A DNA stretch of 43,087 nucleotides from positions 1 to 43,087 of the forward strand of contig JBGAWP010000030.1 of assembly GCA_044227505.1 (NCBI GenBank), given 5' to 3'. Positions 24,757 to 32,471 of the stretch are shown here, one piece after another. Each line of letters begins with the position of its first letter. Within the stretch, counting starts at the first letter, position 1. The notes beneath the pieces were generated by a model, which saw only the letters and a program-made list of their open reading frames with translations, was not told the DNA's origin and ran no database searches. The position numbers were made by a program, and so were the translations under genes. The DNA is from UBA7236 sp044227505. Lineage in GTDB: Bacteria; Bacteroidota; Bacteroidia; Chitinophagales; BACL12.

Positions 24757-25575
24757 ATGCCTGAACAAAAAAAGATCCGACTTGCAATTCTCGATATGTA
24801 TGAAAACGCCCCAAATGAGGGTATGCGTTGCATTCAGGCTATAGCCCAGGAATTAAGCGATTTTGTGGATTGGGAGGTTTTTGACGTGCGCTATAAGAAT
24901 GAAATTCCGGACAAAAAATATGACATCTATATCTCCTCCGGTGGCCCGGGAAGCCCGTTTGACGGAGAGGGTAAGGTATGGGAAAAAAAATATTTTGATC
25001 TGATAGACAGCATTTGGGACCATAATCAAAATGGGACCAAACGCAAAAAATACCTTTTTGCAATTTGCCATTCCTTTCAGCTTTTAGGAAGACATTTTGA
25101 ATTAGGAAATGTGTGCCTTCGAAAATCGAATGCCTTCGGAGTTTTTCCTGTTCACAGGACAGAGATTGCCCGACAGGATCATTTTTTCCACAGTTTACCT
25201 GATCCCTATTACGTTGTAGACAGCAGAGATTGGCAAATGATAGAACCCAATTACGACAAAATGAAAGAATTGGGTGCCAGTATTCTTGCCATTGAAAAAA
25301 AAAGGGAACACGTGGAGTTGGAAAGAGCGGTTATGGCAATAAAATTAAGCAACGAAATTTATATGACCCAGTTCCATCCCGAGGCAGATGCTGAAGGTAT
25401 GTTGCGACATTTTGCTAATCCTGAGCGCCGCAATAAAATTATTAACAGTCATGGAGACTGGAAATTGGAAGATATGATACGTTCACTTAGCGATCCTTTA
25501 AAAATTCCATTAACACATAAAGAAATTTTACCCTCATTTTTGCGATCAGCAATTAATGCCCTGAATATGAATTAA
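24757..25575 (+). CDS. Class I glutamine amidotransferase-like protein
   Basis: A 272-residue protein of the class I GATase (GMP-synthase-type) fold. The oxyanion strand is SSGGPGSP (60-67). The nucleophile elbow is ICHSFQ with Cys104, instead of the common GICxGxQ, and TQFHPEAD supplies His207 and Glu209, so the triad is intact. Members hydrolyse glutamine for ammonia or cleave gamma-glutamyl bonds. The protein has no fused synthetase domain. It is followed after 73 bp by a second ATP-grasp-like gene. The first ATP-grasp and YbdK-type ligases lie upstream across the sulfatase gene. A role in amide or peptide synthesis, or in gamma-glutamyl removal, is inferred from this context. Confidence 0.85.
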   Translation: MPEQKKIRLAILDMYENAPNEGMRCIQAIAQELSDFVDWEVFDVRYKNEIPDKKYDIYISSGGPGSPFDGEGKVWEKKYFDLIDSIWDHNQNGTKRKKYLFAICHSFQLLGRHFELGNVCLRKSNAFGVFPVHRTEIARQDHFFHSLPDPYYVVDSRDWQMIEPNYDKMKELGASILAIEKKREHVELERAVMAIKLSNEIYMTQFHPEADAEGMLRHFANPERRNKIINSHGDWKLEDMIRSLSDPLKIPLTHKEILPSFLRSAINALNMN

Positions 25576-25648
25576 TGTATTTAAAAAACCGTATAAGGCT
25601 GATGCGAAAACACATTTAATTTTTTCTCCGAAAAATAAGCATTTCATT

Positions 25649-26842
25649 ATGATCAAAAGTGCAAGAATAAAATACAACAATACTTTTAGTGAAGAAAAAT
25701 ATGCAAATTTTATTGCCGAATCAAACAGCGATGTGCATCACAAAATTGAATTTAAAATTTGTGAGACTCCAGTATTTATACCCGCTGATTTCAGAGATAA
25801 ATTGATAACAGCCGGAAACGAGATCATCGAAATGATCTGTAGCCCCGACTTTGAAAAGCAAACAAAAAAAGCAATCCCACCAAATGTATTTGTTCCCGGT
25901 GAAGAGGGTGCTCCTGTTTTTATAGCACTCGATTTTGGAATATGCGAAAATGAATCCGGAGAATTATTACCCCAACTAATTGAGATGCAAGGTTTTGCTT
26001 CACTTTATGCATGGCAGCATGCCTTGGGGATTAATTACCGTAAACATTTTGAAATTCCGGATAATGTATCCCATTTGTTTAATAACCTCGACGACAAATC
26101 GTATATTGAATTATTAAAAACAAATATTATTGGTGATCACGATCCTAAAAATGTAATTGTTTTAGAAATAGAACCTACAAATCAAAAAACATGGATAGAT
26201 TTTCATCTCACTAAAAAATTATTGGGAATTGAACCGATTAGCATTACTGATATACACAAGGAGGGTGATAAATTATATTATCATTTATCAGGGGAAAAAA
26301 TTCAGATCAAACGAATTTACAATCGTTTGATATTTGATGAGTTGGAAGCTAGACCGGATCTGAAATATAATTGGAATCTAACCGAGCCCGCAGATGTGGA
26401 ATGGGTTTGTCACCCAAACTGGTTTTTTCGCATAAGCAAATACACTTTGCCTTTTATTAATAGTAAATATGTACCGGAAACGCATTTTCTAAACACGATA
26501 AAAAATCTACCCACCGACCTGGAAAATTATGTTTTAAAGCCCCTGTTTTCCTTTGCCGGACATGGAGTCATCTTCAATATTACTCCTGAGTCATTGGAAA
26601 CTGCATTGTTACATGCAGAAAATTACATTTTACAGCGAAAAGCAACATATAAACCGGTAATAGAAACGCTTGATGACCCTGCAAAATGTGAAATCAGGCT
26701 GATGTATATTTGGGAGAAAAACAAGCCTAGACCTACATTGGCTATTAATCTGGCGCGACTTAGCAAAGGGGTAATGATCGGGGTGGATTTTAATAAGAAC
26801 AAAACATGGGTGGGTGGAACTGTGGGTTATTTTGAGAAATAA
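25649..26842 (+). CDS. Divergent ATP-grasp-like protein
   Basis: A 397-residue protein without signal or membrane helices. The second half shows ATP-grasp-like features: ENYVLKPLFSFAGHGV (lysine and glycine loop), NYILQRKATYKPVIE (adenine-contact strand), CEIRLMYIWEKNKPRPTLAINLAR and a final SKGVMIGVDFNKNKTWVGG. The usual terminal magnesium motif ExN is not obvious. The N-terminal 150 residues (FIPADFRDKL; LPQLIEMQGFASLYAWQHALG) are unlike RimK. It may be a divergent or rearranged ATP-grasp ligase acting with the amidotransferase gene 73 bp upstream; it could also be inactive. The family assignment is moderate. Confidence 0.65.
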   Translation: MIKSARIKYNNTFSEEKYANFIAESNSDVHHKIEFKICETPVFIPADFRDKLITAGNEIIEMICSPDFEKQTKKAIPPNVFVPGEEGAPVFIALDFGICENESGELLPQLIEMQGFASLYAWQHALGINYRKHFEIPDNVSHLFNNLDDKSYIELLKTNIIGDHDPKNVIVLEIEPTNQKTWIDFHLTKKLLGIEPISITDIHKEGDKLYYHLSGEKIQIKRIYNRLIFDELEARPDLKYNWNLTEPADVEWVCHPNWFFRISKYTLPFINSKYVPETHFLNTIKNLPTDLENYVLKPLFSFAGHGVIFNITPESLETALLHAENYILQRKATYKPVIETLDDPAKCEIRLMYIWEKNKPRPTLAINLARLSKGVMIGVDFNKNKTWVGGTVGYFEK

Positions 26843-26949
26843 GTGACATCAGTTTTAATAATTTAAACAGAAAAAAAAATATACGCACATCCTTTTTTTT
26901 CAACTTTCAGTTCTTTCCTGTACCTTTATATGCATAAATCTTGAATACA

Positions 26950-27486
26950 ATGATGAAATCGATCTTAACCCTGCTAATGGTGACCACAATTTTTATTTCC
27001 TGTGAGAAAGTGGAAGAGGAACCAGATCCTATAGTGCTGGTAAGTCATGGCTCGTTCGAAACGGAAGGAACTTTTACCACTGATGGTTGGATAACCAATA
27101 ACACTTCATCAGACCCAAATGCCCCAACAAACGGAGGAGTTTGGTCATTGCGCATTGATCCGGATCTTGTTCCGGAAGAAGGTTATGCTGACTTTATCAT
27201 GAACGGATTGGAAGGATCAAAAAAATATAAACTTACTGCATGTATCAATTCTTTTGATAGTTGGCCGGGTTCTGTTTCATTGAGAAAGGTGGACTCAGGA
27301 GGAGGTGTTACGGTATTGGCTTCGGAATCTTCGGATGAAAATGCATGGATATTAAAAACGCTGGAAATTAATACCACATTTATTGCAGGCGATCAGCTTG
27401 TGATTCGTTTAAGCGCTGGTTCAACCGAAACTCCCGCTGCAAGTAAATATGTATTGTTCGATCTTATTGAGTTAACGGAACAATAA
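26950..27486 (+). CDS. Lipoprotein, probable beta-sandwich
   Basis: A 178-residue lipoprotein with signal peptide MMKSILTLLMVTTIFISC and lipobox Cys18. The mature region SHGSFETEGTFTTDGW...WSLRIDPDLVPEEGYADF...YKLTACINSFD resembles galactose-binding-like or carbohydrate-binding beta-sandwich domains; no catalytic motif is seen. It is probably exposed on the outer membrane. The tandem ATGs at 26950 and 26953 fit the signal peptide; an in-frame TTG at 26941 adds three residues and is rejected. A TACCTTTA sequence at 26918-26925, one mismatch from the -7 consensus, could be its promoter. Confidence 0.75.
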   Translation: MMKSILTLLMVTTIFISCEKVEEEPDPIVLVSHGSFETEGTFTTDGWITNNTSSDPNAPTNGGVWSLRIDPDLVPEEGYADFIMNGLEGSKKYKLTACINSFDSWPGSVSLRKVDSGGGVTVLASESSDENAWILKTLEINTTFIAGDQLVIRLSAGSTETPAASKYVLFDLIELTEQ

Positions 27487-27523
27487 ATTTAGAATTTCCG
27501 TTGACTGTTATTAAACCCAATTT

Positions 27524-27973
27524 ATGGCGAGCATATACGATCAACAGGATGCACAAAATTTTATTGAACGAATCAATAAATTAAACCCGATATCGCAACA
27601 TATTTGGGGTTCCATGACCGTTGCGCAAATGCTCGCGCATATTCAGCAACCAATTCGAGTTGCTTTGGGTGAATACAAACCCAAGCGAACTATTATAGGA
27701 ATATTATTTGGAGGCATGGCAAAAAAGGGACTTGTTAACGATAAACCATTTAAACAAGGATTGCCAACAGATGCCAGTTTTGTGATCGAAAACGATCGCA
27801 ATTTCGAAGACGAAAAAACAAAGGCAATAGAACTGATTCAAAAACTTTCTGCAGCAGGCCCAGGCGGAGTTACAAAAGATAAACACCCGTTTTTTGGAAA
27901 ATTATCTCCTGATGAATGGGATGCACTAACGGTTAAACATTTAGATCATCATTTACGCCAATTCGGGGTGTGA
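27524..27973 (+). CDS. DUF1569 (DinB-like) protein
   Basis: A 149-residue cytosolic protein of the DUF1569 family, related to DinB/YfiT-type four-helix bundles that bind a metal through histidines. WGSMTVAQMLAHIQQP (about 28-43) and the C-terminal HPFFGKLSPDEWDALTVKHLDHHLRQFG are characteristic. DinB-like proteins include thiol-dependent metalloenzymes, but this family has no assigned reaction. Its stop overlaps the GTG start of the next gene by 4 nt (GTGA at 27970-27973), indicating translational coupling. It follows the lipoprotein gene by 37 bp. Confidence 0.85.
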   Translation: MASIYDQQDAQNFIERINKLNPISQHIWGSMTVAQMLAHIQQPIRVALGEYKPKRTIIGILFGGMAKKGLVNDKPFKQGLPTDASFVIENDRNFEDEKTKAIELIQKLSAAGPGGVTKDKHPFFGKLSPDEWDALTVKHLDHHLRQFGV

Positions 27974-28437
27974 GAAAAAATAATGATGATAAGGGAAACC
28001 GTGATCTCTCCGGTTCTTTGATAAAAGCAATCATTTTTGCGTGTTTTGGTGTATCTGCAGAAATTCTTTTTACAGGATTAAAGTACAATCTGATCCTACC
28101 TCTTCTTAATCATGAGAGTATTAAATGGGACCTTACGGGAACTTCCTATGTATGGATGTTTTTTATTTATGGAATTGTTCCGTTTGTTTTTCCAATGGTA
28201 TACAATAAAATAAAGCATGTAACTATTTTATTGCGCGCTATAATTTATGCGACAATCTGTTTGGGCATAGAATATTTTGCCGGATTTATTTTGGATATAA
28301 CTACCGGTAATTGCCCCTGGTTATACACGGAAGGCTTGCATTTGAACGGATATATCCGATTGGATTATTTTCCGATCTGGATGTTGTTTGGAATTATTAC
28401 AGAAAAATTATGGCGTTATTTATTAAAAATTATTTAG
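27970..28437 (+). CDS. CmpB/TMEM229-like membrane protein
   Basis: A 155-residue membrane protein with four hydrophobic stretches and the signature GIEYFAGFILDITTGNCPW followed by NGYIRLDYFPIWMLFGIITE of the putative ABC-transporter type IV (CmpB) family, which includes eukaryotic TMEM229 proteins. No ATPase is adjacent, so a transport role is not supported here. The GTG start at 27970 overlaps the upstream stop (GTGA), which explains the non-ATG start. Its 3' end overlaps the convergent desaturase gene by 8 nt. Confidence 0.8.
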   Translation: MRKNNDDKGNRDLSGSLIKAIIFACFGVSAEILFTGLKYNLILPLLNHESIKWDLTGTSYVWMFFIYGIVPFVFPMVYNKIKHVTILLRAIIYATICLGIEYFAGFILDITTGNCPWLYTEGLHLNGYIRLDYFPIWMLFGIITEKLWRYLLKII

Positions 28438-29527
28438 CCATTGCTGTATTGTTTCCGATCTGTTTTAATACTCTGATATGCGAACCGAGAGCATCCCAAA
28501 AAGTAGTTTTTTCATAATAGGGAATCCCAAATTCGAGCGCTGTCTTTTTTACTATTGGTGCAATATTTTTATAATGAATATGACAAATATTATAAAATAA
28601 ATGATGCTCAACCTGATAATTTAATCCACCTACAAACCAGCTTAACACTCTGTTCTTTTTTGCAAAATTGGCTGTAGTTTCCAATTGATGAATTGCCCAG
28701 GCATTTTCAATTTCACCGTTCTCAGTAGGAACCGGATGATCTGTTTCTTCAATTACGTGTGCAAGTTGGAAAATAGTGGTAACTATTAAACCGGTTGCAA
28801 ATTGCATCACTAAAAATCCCAACAAAATAAATCCAAAACTATAACCGGAGATCAATGCAGGAAGAAGTAATATCACGGAAAAATAAAATATTTTACTCAC
28901 GATCAACTTGATCATTTCGCCTTTTGGTTTTCCGCCACTTCCTTTTGTAAGACCATTTTTATTGTAGCGAATAAGTTGATTGAAATCTTTATTTAATGTC
29001 CATCCCAAAGTAGCGAGGCAATAAATAACAAAGGCGTATAAATGTTGGTATTTATGAATGAATCTCAATTTGCCATGTGGCGATAAACGAAGAATTGGTT
29101 TGTCGTGAATATCTTCATCCATACCATAAATATTGGTATACGTATGGTGCAGGATATTGTGTTGAACCCTCCACGTGAATTTACTTCCACCCACCAGATA
29201 CATGGTACGGCTCAGCATATTATTTACAAAAGAGTATTTGGAATAAGCTCCGTGATTGGCATCATGCATTACACTCATACCCGTTCCGGAAGCACCAATC
29301 CCCATAATGATCCACATAAAAAATGTAGCCCAAAGGGGAAGAATTCCTGTAAGTATTATAATAAAGGGAACTATATATAGCGATAACATCACCACAGTTT
29401 TGATCACCATGCGATAATCACCTGTTTTTGCGATCTTATTTTCCTCGAAATAACTGTTAACGCGGCTGCGAAGGGTGGCGAAGAATTCGGTACGCGGCCT
29501 TTCTACAAATTTGATTTTTCCTTTCAT
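28430..29527 (-). CDS. Fatty acid desaturase, membrane di-iron type
   Basis: A 365-residue integral-membrane desaturase with the three histidine boxes HDANH at 88-92, HNILHH at 123-128 and QVEHH at 305-309. The last matches front-end or linoleoyl-type acyl-lipid desaturases, although no cytochrome b5 domain is fused. It introduces a double bond into fatty acyl chains using oxygen, probably to adjust membrane fluidity. ATG 29527 (MKGKIKFVERP) is chosen because an exact TACCTTTGC promoter at 29544-29552 lies inside the longer frame from 29596. The promoter-to-start distance is 16 nt. The requirement for oxygen suggests an aerobic host. Confidence 0.9.
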   Translation of the reverse strand: MKGKIKFVERPRTEFFATLRSRVNSYFEENKIAKTGDYRMVIKTVVMLSLYIVPFIIILTGILPLWATFFMWIIMGIGASGTGMSVMHDANHGAYSKYSFVNNMLSRTMYLVGGSKFTWRVQHNILHHTYTNIYGMDEDIHDKPILRLSPHGKLRFIHKYQHLYAFVIYCLATLGWTLNKDFNQLIRYNKNGLTKGSGGKPKGEMIKLIVSKIFYFSVILLLPALISGYSFGFILLGFLVMQFATGLIVTTIFQLAHVIEETDHPVPTENGEIENAWAIHQLETTANFAKKNRVLSWFVGGLNYQVEHHLFYNICHIHYKNIAPIVKKTALEFGIPYYEKTTFWDALGSHIRVLKQIGNNTAMAK

Positions 29528-29543
29528 TTTTATGAATCTCGGT

Positions 29544-29552
29544 GCAAAGGTA
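29544..29552 (-). promoter_or_regulatory. Bacteroidota -7 promoter element (TACCTTTGC)
   Basis: Strong consensus TACCTTTGC on the minus strand, 16 nt before ATG 29527. It decides the start of the desaturase gene. Confidence 0.65.
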
Positions 29553-29674
29553 CTGGTTAGAGCGTATTTTAAAAAGGATGAAATGATGATATTCATCGCT
29601 TTTTATACACAGATGTACCGCAATTGCACACTTATTATGTAAAAACCCCTAAATACAGTTAATGGTTCAACGGA

Positions 29675-31480
29675 TCAATCCACCTCAGCCATCATGCTGG
29701 ACTTTTTGCGCTCATGCTCCTGTAAATGGATCTTGCGAAGACGGATATTAAGAGGCGTTACTTCCACTAATTCATCATCATCGATATATTCCATGGCCTC
29801 TTCAAGAGACATTCTATGTGGAGGAGGCAGGGTTACCTTCTCATCGCTACCACTGGCGCGCATGTTGGTAAGTTTTTTGGTCTTGGTGATATTCACAACC
29901 AGATCATTATCTCTGCTGTGTTCGCCAATAACCTGTCCCTGATAAACATCTTCTCCTGATCCGATAAAGAAAAATCCGCGATCCTGAAGTTTGTTAAGGG
30001 CAAAAGTGATGGAAGTTCCTGATTCATGAACGATCAAAACGCCGTGTAAGCGGGAAGGAATATCACCTTTCCAAGGTTCGTATGCTTTAAAGCGATGACT
30101 CATAATAGCCTCGCCTTGTGTAATGTTTAAAATGTTGGTTCTCAGTCCAATAATACCTCTTGACGGCATATTGAATTCAAGGTGAGTTCTGTCGCCCTTA
30201 GCGGTCATCATCATCATCTCCCCTTTTCTTTGACTAACTGCTTCAATTACTTTACCGGCACTTTCGCTGGTGGTTTCAATTGCAAGGATCTCAACCGGTT
30301 CACATTTTACGCCATCGATCATTTTCACAATAACCTTTGGTTGGCCCAATTGAAGCTCATAACCCTCTCTGCGCATGGTTTCCACTAAAATACCCAAATG
30401 GAGAATTCCGCGACCAAATACCATAAATGAATCGGCACTGTTGGTTTCTTCAATACGAAGTGCGAGATTTTTTTCAATTTCCTTGTATAATCTATCGCGT
30501 AAATGGCGACTTGTCACAAATTTTCCCTCCTTACCAAAAAACGGAGAATCGTTGCTTCTGAACAACATGCTCATAGTAGGCTCGTCAATAGAAATTCCGG
30601 GTAATGCTTCCGGATTTTCAAAATCGGCAATGGTATCGCCAATTTCGAAACCTTCAATACCAGTTACCGCGCAAATATCACCACACATCACAACTTCAGC
30701 TTTGATCTTGCCTAAACCGGAAAAAACAAAAAGGTCTTTTATTTTACTTTTCACCAATTTACCATCGCGTTTCATCAGGGTAATATTTTGACCTGCTTTA
30801 ACGGTTCCTCTTGCAACCCTTCCAACAGCGATCCTTCCAATATAACTGGAATAATCAATACTGGTAACCTGCAATTGGGTGGTTCCTTCCACAATTTTTG
30901 GTGCCGGAACATGGTTTATTACCATATCTAATAAAGCAGCAACATCAGTAGTAGGTTTTTTAAAATCATCGCTCATCCATCCGAATTTAGCAGAACCATA
31001 AACGGTTGGGAAATCCAGCTGTTCTTCTGTAGCTCCGAGATTGAACATCAGATCAAACATGGCCTCATGTACTTCATCCGGCTTACAATTATCTTTATCC
31101 ACCTTATTAATTACCACACAAGGTTTCAGACCAAGTGCAATGGCTTTACTTAATACATAACGTGTTTGAGGCATAGGTCCTTCGAAAGCATCCACTAAAA
31201 CCAATGCTCCATCGGCCATATTCAATACCCTCTCTACCTCTCCTCCAAAATCCGCGTGACCCGGTGTATCAATGATATTGATCTTGTAGTCCTTATAAAT
31301 AACAGAAACGTTCTTAGAAGTAATGGTGATACCACGTTCACGTTCCAGATCATTATTATCGAGTATCAGCTCGCTGTGTTCTTTTGAAAACAGTTGGCAG
31401 TGATGAAGGATCTTGTCTACAAGCGTAGTTTTACCGTGGTCAACGTGGGCAATAATTGCTATATTTCTTATCTGTTGCAT
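29675..31480 (-). CDS. typA: Translational GTPase TypA/BipA
   Basis: A 601-residue translation-factor GTPase, the normal length for TypA/BipA. It binds ribosomes and aids assembly or translation under cold and other stress. G1 is AHVDHGKTT (residues 11-19), G3 DTPGHADFGGEVER and G4 NKVDKDN; EF-G-like domains III and V and the TypA-specific C-terminal domain (RASGSDEKVTLPPPHRMSLEEAMEYI) are intact. An exact TACCTTTGC promoter match ends 9 nt before the ATG at 31480. The gene lies immediately upstream of the desaturase gene on the same strand, but each has its own promoter. Confidence 0.97.
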   Translation of the reverse strand: MQQIRNIAIIAHVDHGKTTLVDKILHHCQLFSKEHSELILDNNDLERERGITITSKNVSVIYKDYKINIIDTPGHADFGGEVERVLNMADGALVLVDAFEGPMPQTRYVLSKAIALGLKPCVVINKVDKDNCKPDEVHEAMFDLMFNLGATEEQLDFPTVYGSAKFGWMSDDFKKPTTDVAALLDMVINHVPAPKIVEGTTQLQVTSIDYSSYIGRIAVGRVARGTVKAGQNITLMKRDGKLVKSKIKDLFVFSGLGKIKAEVVMCGDICAVTGIEGFEIGDTIADFENPEALPGISIDEPTMSMLFRSNDSPFFGKEGKFVTSRHLRDRLYKEIEKNLALRIEETNSADSFMVFGRGILHLGILVETMRREGYELQLGQPKVIVKMIDGVKCEPVEILAIETTSESAGKVIEAVSQRKGEMMMMTAKGDRTHLEFNMPSRGIIGLRTNILNITQGEAIMSHRFKAYEPWKGDIPSRLHGVLIVHESGTSITFALNKLQDRGFFFIGSGEDVYQGQVIGEHSRDNDLVVNITKTKKLTNMRASGSDEKVTLPPPHRMSLEEAMEYIDDDELVEVTPLNIRLRKIHLQEHERKKSSMMAEVD

Positions 31481-31489
31481 AAAATGGGT

Positions 31490-31498
31490 GCAAAGGTA
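31490..31498 (-). promoter_or_regulatory. Bacteroidota -7 promoter element (TACCTTTGC)
   Basis: Exact strong consensus on the minus strand, 9 nt before the typA ATG, predicting a leader of only a few bases. Confidence 0.6.
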
Positions 31499-31578
31499 GC
31501 TGTTTTATTTGCCAAAAAGAAGTATCATCTGCATTTGGATGAATATATCACAATAAAGTTACGGTAAATTAAAGATTT

Positions 31579-32307
31579 TCACCTGCTTAAGGCTACAAAA
31601 TCCTTGATCAGCGTTTTGATAAATCCGATCTTGTCGGCAGGTGCTCTATCCATATTGAGCCGAATTCTTGCAATATCGGCTGCCTCATTCAATGCATCGT
31701 CATGGGCATCGTTCTGATATTTTAAGCTTTTGTCCATCACTTCCTTTAACAACAGCATTTCAGGTTCAGTGAATTCTCTGACATTAAGATATACCGGGAC
31801 ATAATTTTCGATGGAGCGGATATTGAGAATATCGGATAATACTATCCTTTGAGTTGGAATAGTTTTAATAACAGCAGTATTTGCAACGATATCTCCCAAA
31901 CGCTGTCCTTTTTCTGAAGAACTGATTAGCATGATACCTATGGAACCCAGGGAAAAAAAGATATCAAGCGGACGCATTGCCCAGCGCATCAGATAATCGT
32001 TAAGAGAAGGTTCCGTGCCAGTGAGTTTTACCACCTTTATCCCAAGCATTTTTTTCCCGGGACTTTGTCCGTCCAAAAGCACCTCAAATGCAAAATGGTA
32101 GAAAAAAAGAATGGGAAATACAACAAAGTAAATTACATAATCCTCATTGGCTACGAGGCCTGTTGCAAAAATTACTCTGGTAAGTATTACCAAACCAACA
32201 GTAAGTATCAGCAGATCAATAATAAATGCAAATAATCGGTCGCGCACTTCTGCCAATTCGTAATTGATGGTCACGTTTTGGGTGGTAAGAATGTCTATTG
32301 TGCGCAT
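31579..32307 (-). CDS. RDD family membrane protein
   Basis: A 242-residue protein with an RDD domain: ELAEVRDRLFAFIIDLLILTVGLVIL (conserved Arg and Asp in helix 1), VLLDGQSPGKKMLGIKVVKL and QRLGDIVANTAVI. The C-terminal 80 residues are soluble and helical. It is divergent from the SpoIIM-domain gene, 164 bp between the starts, and belongs to the conserved RDD/SpoIIM/DUF4129/DUF4350/MoxR/DUF58 neighbourhood of Bacteroidota. It is probably a membrane partner of that system; the molecular role is unknown. A TATTTTTG promoter match lies at 32338-32345. It is longer than the other RDD protein in the window (3364-3915) and not a close copy. Confidence 0.87.
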   Translation of the reverse strand: MRTIDILTTQNVTINYELAEVRDRLFAFIIDLLILTVGLVILTRVIFATGLVANEDYVIYFVVFPILFFYHFAFEVLLDGQSPGKKMLGIKVVKLTGTEPSLNDYLMRWAMRPLDIFFSLGSIGIMLISSSEKGQRLGDIVANTAVIKTIPTQRIVLSDILNIRSIENYVPVYLNVREFTEPEMLLLKEVMDKSLKYQNDAHDDALNEAADIARIRLNMDRAPADKIGFIKTLIKDFVALSR

Positions 32308-32337
32308 TTGCTTTTAGCTGATCATTTAATTATTGTC

Positions 32338-32345
32338 CAAAAATA
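32338..32345 (-). promoter_or_regulatory. Bacteroidota -7 promoter element (TATTTTTG)
   Basis: Minus-strand TAnnTTTG match 30 nt before the RDD gene ATG, in the divergent gap shared with the SpoIIM-domain gene. Confidence 0.4.
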
Positions 32346-32471
32346 AAATTTTTACATCAATAGTTCAGTTTATCACTGCAATACATTTTGGCTGTATCAA
32401 TTCAGGCCTCATTCAACATTTATGAAAACTTTCGGAGAAACGTATATATTTACCGCGATATTGGAAAACAC

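Noticed and set aside
30375..30791. A 138-codon open frame on the plus strand
   Set aside because: It lies wholly antisense to typA, which has full-length family conservation; the frame is a by-product of typA codon use.
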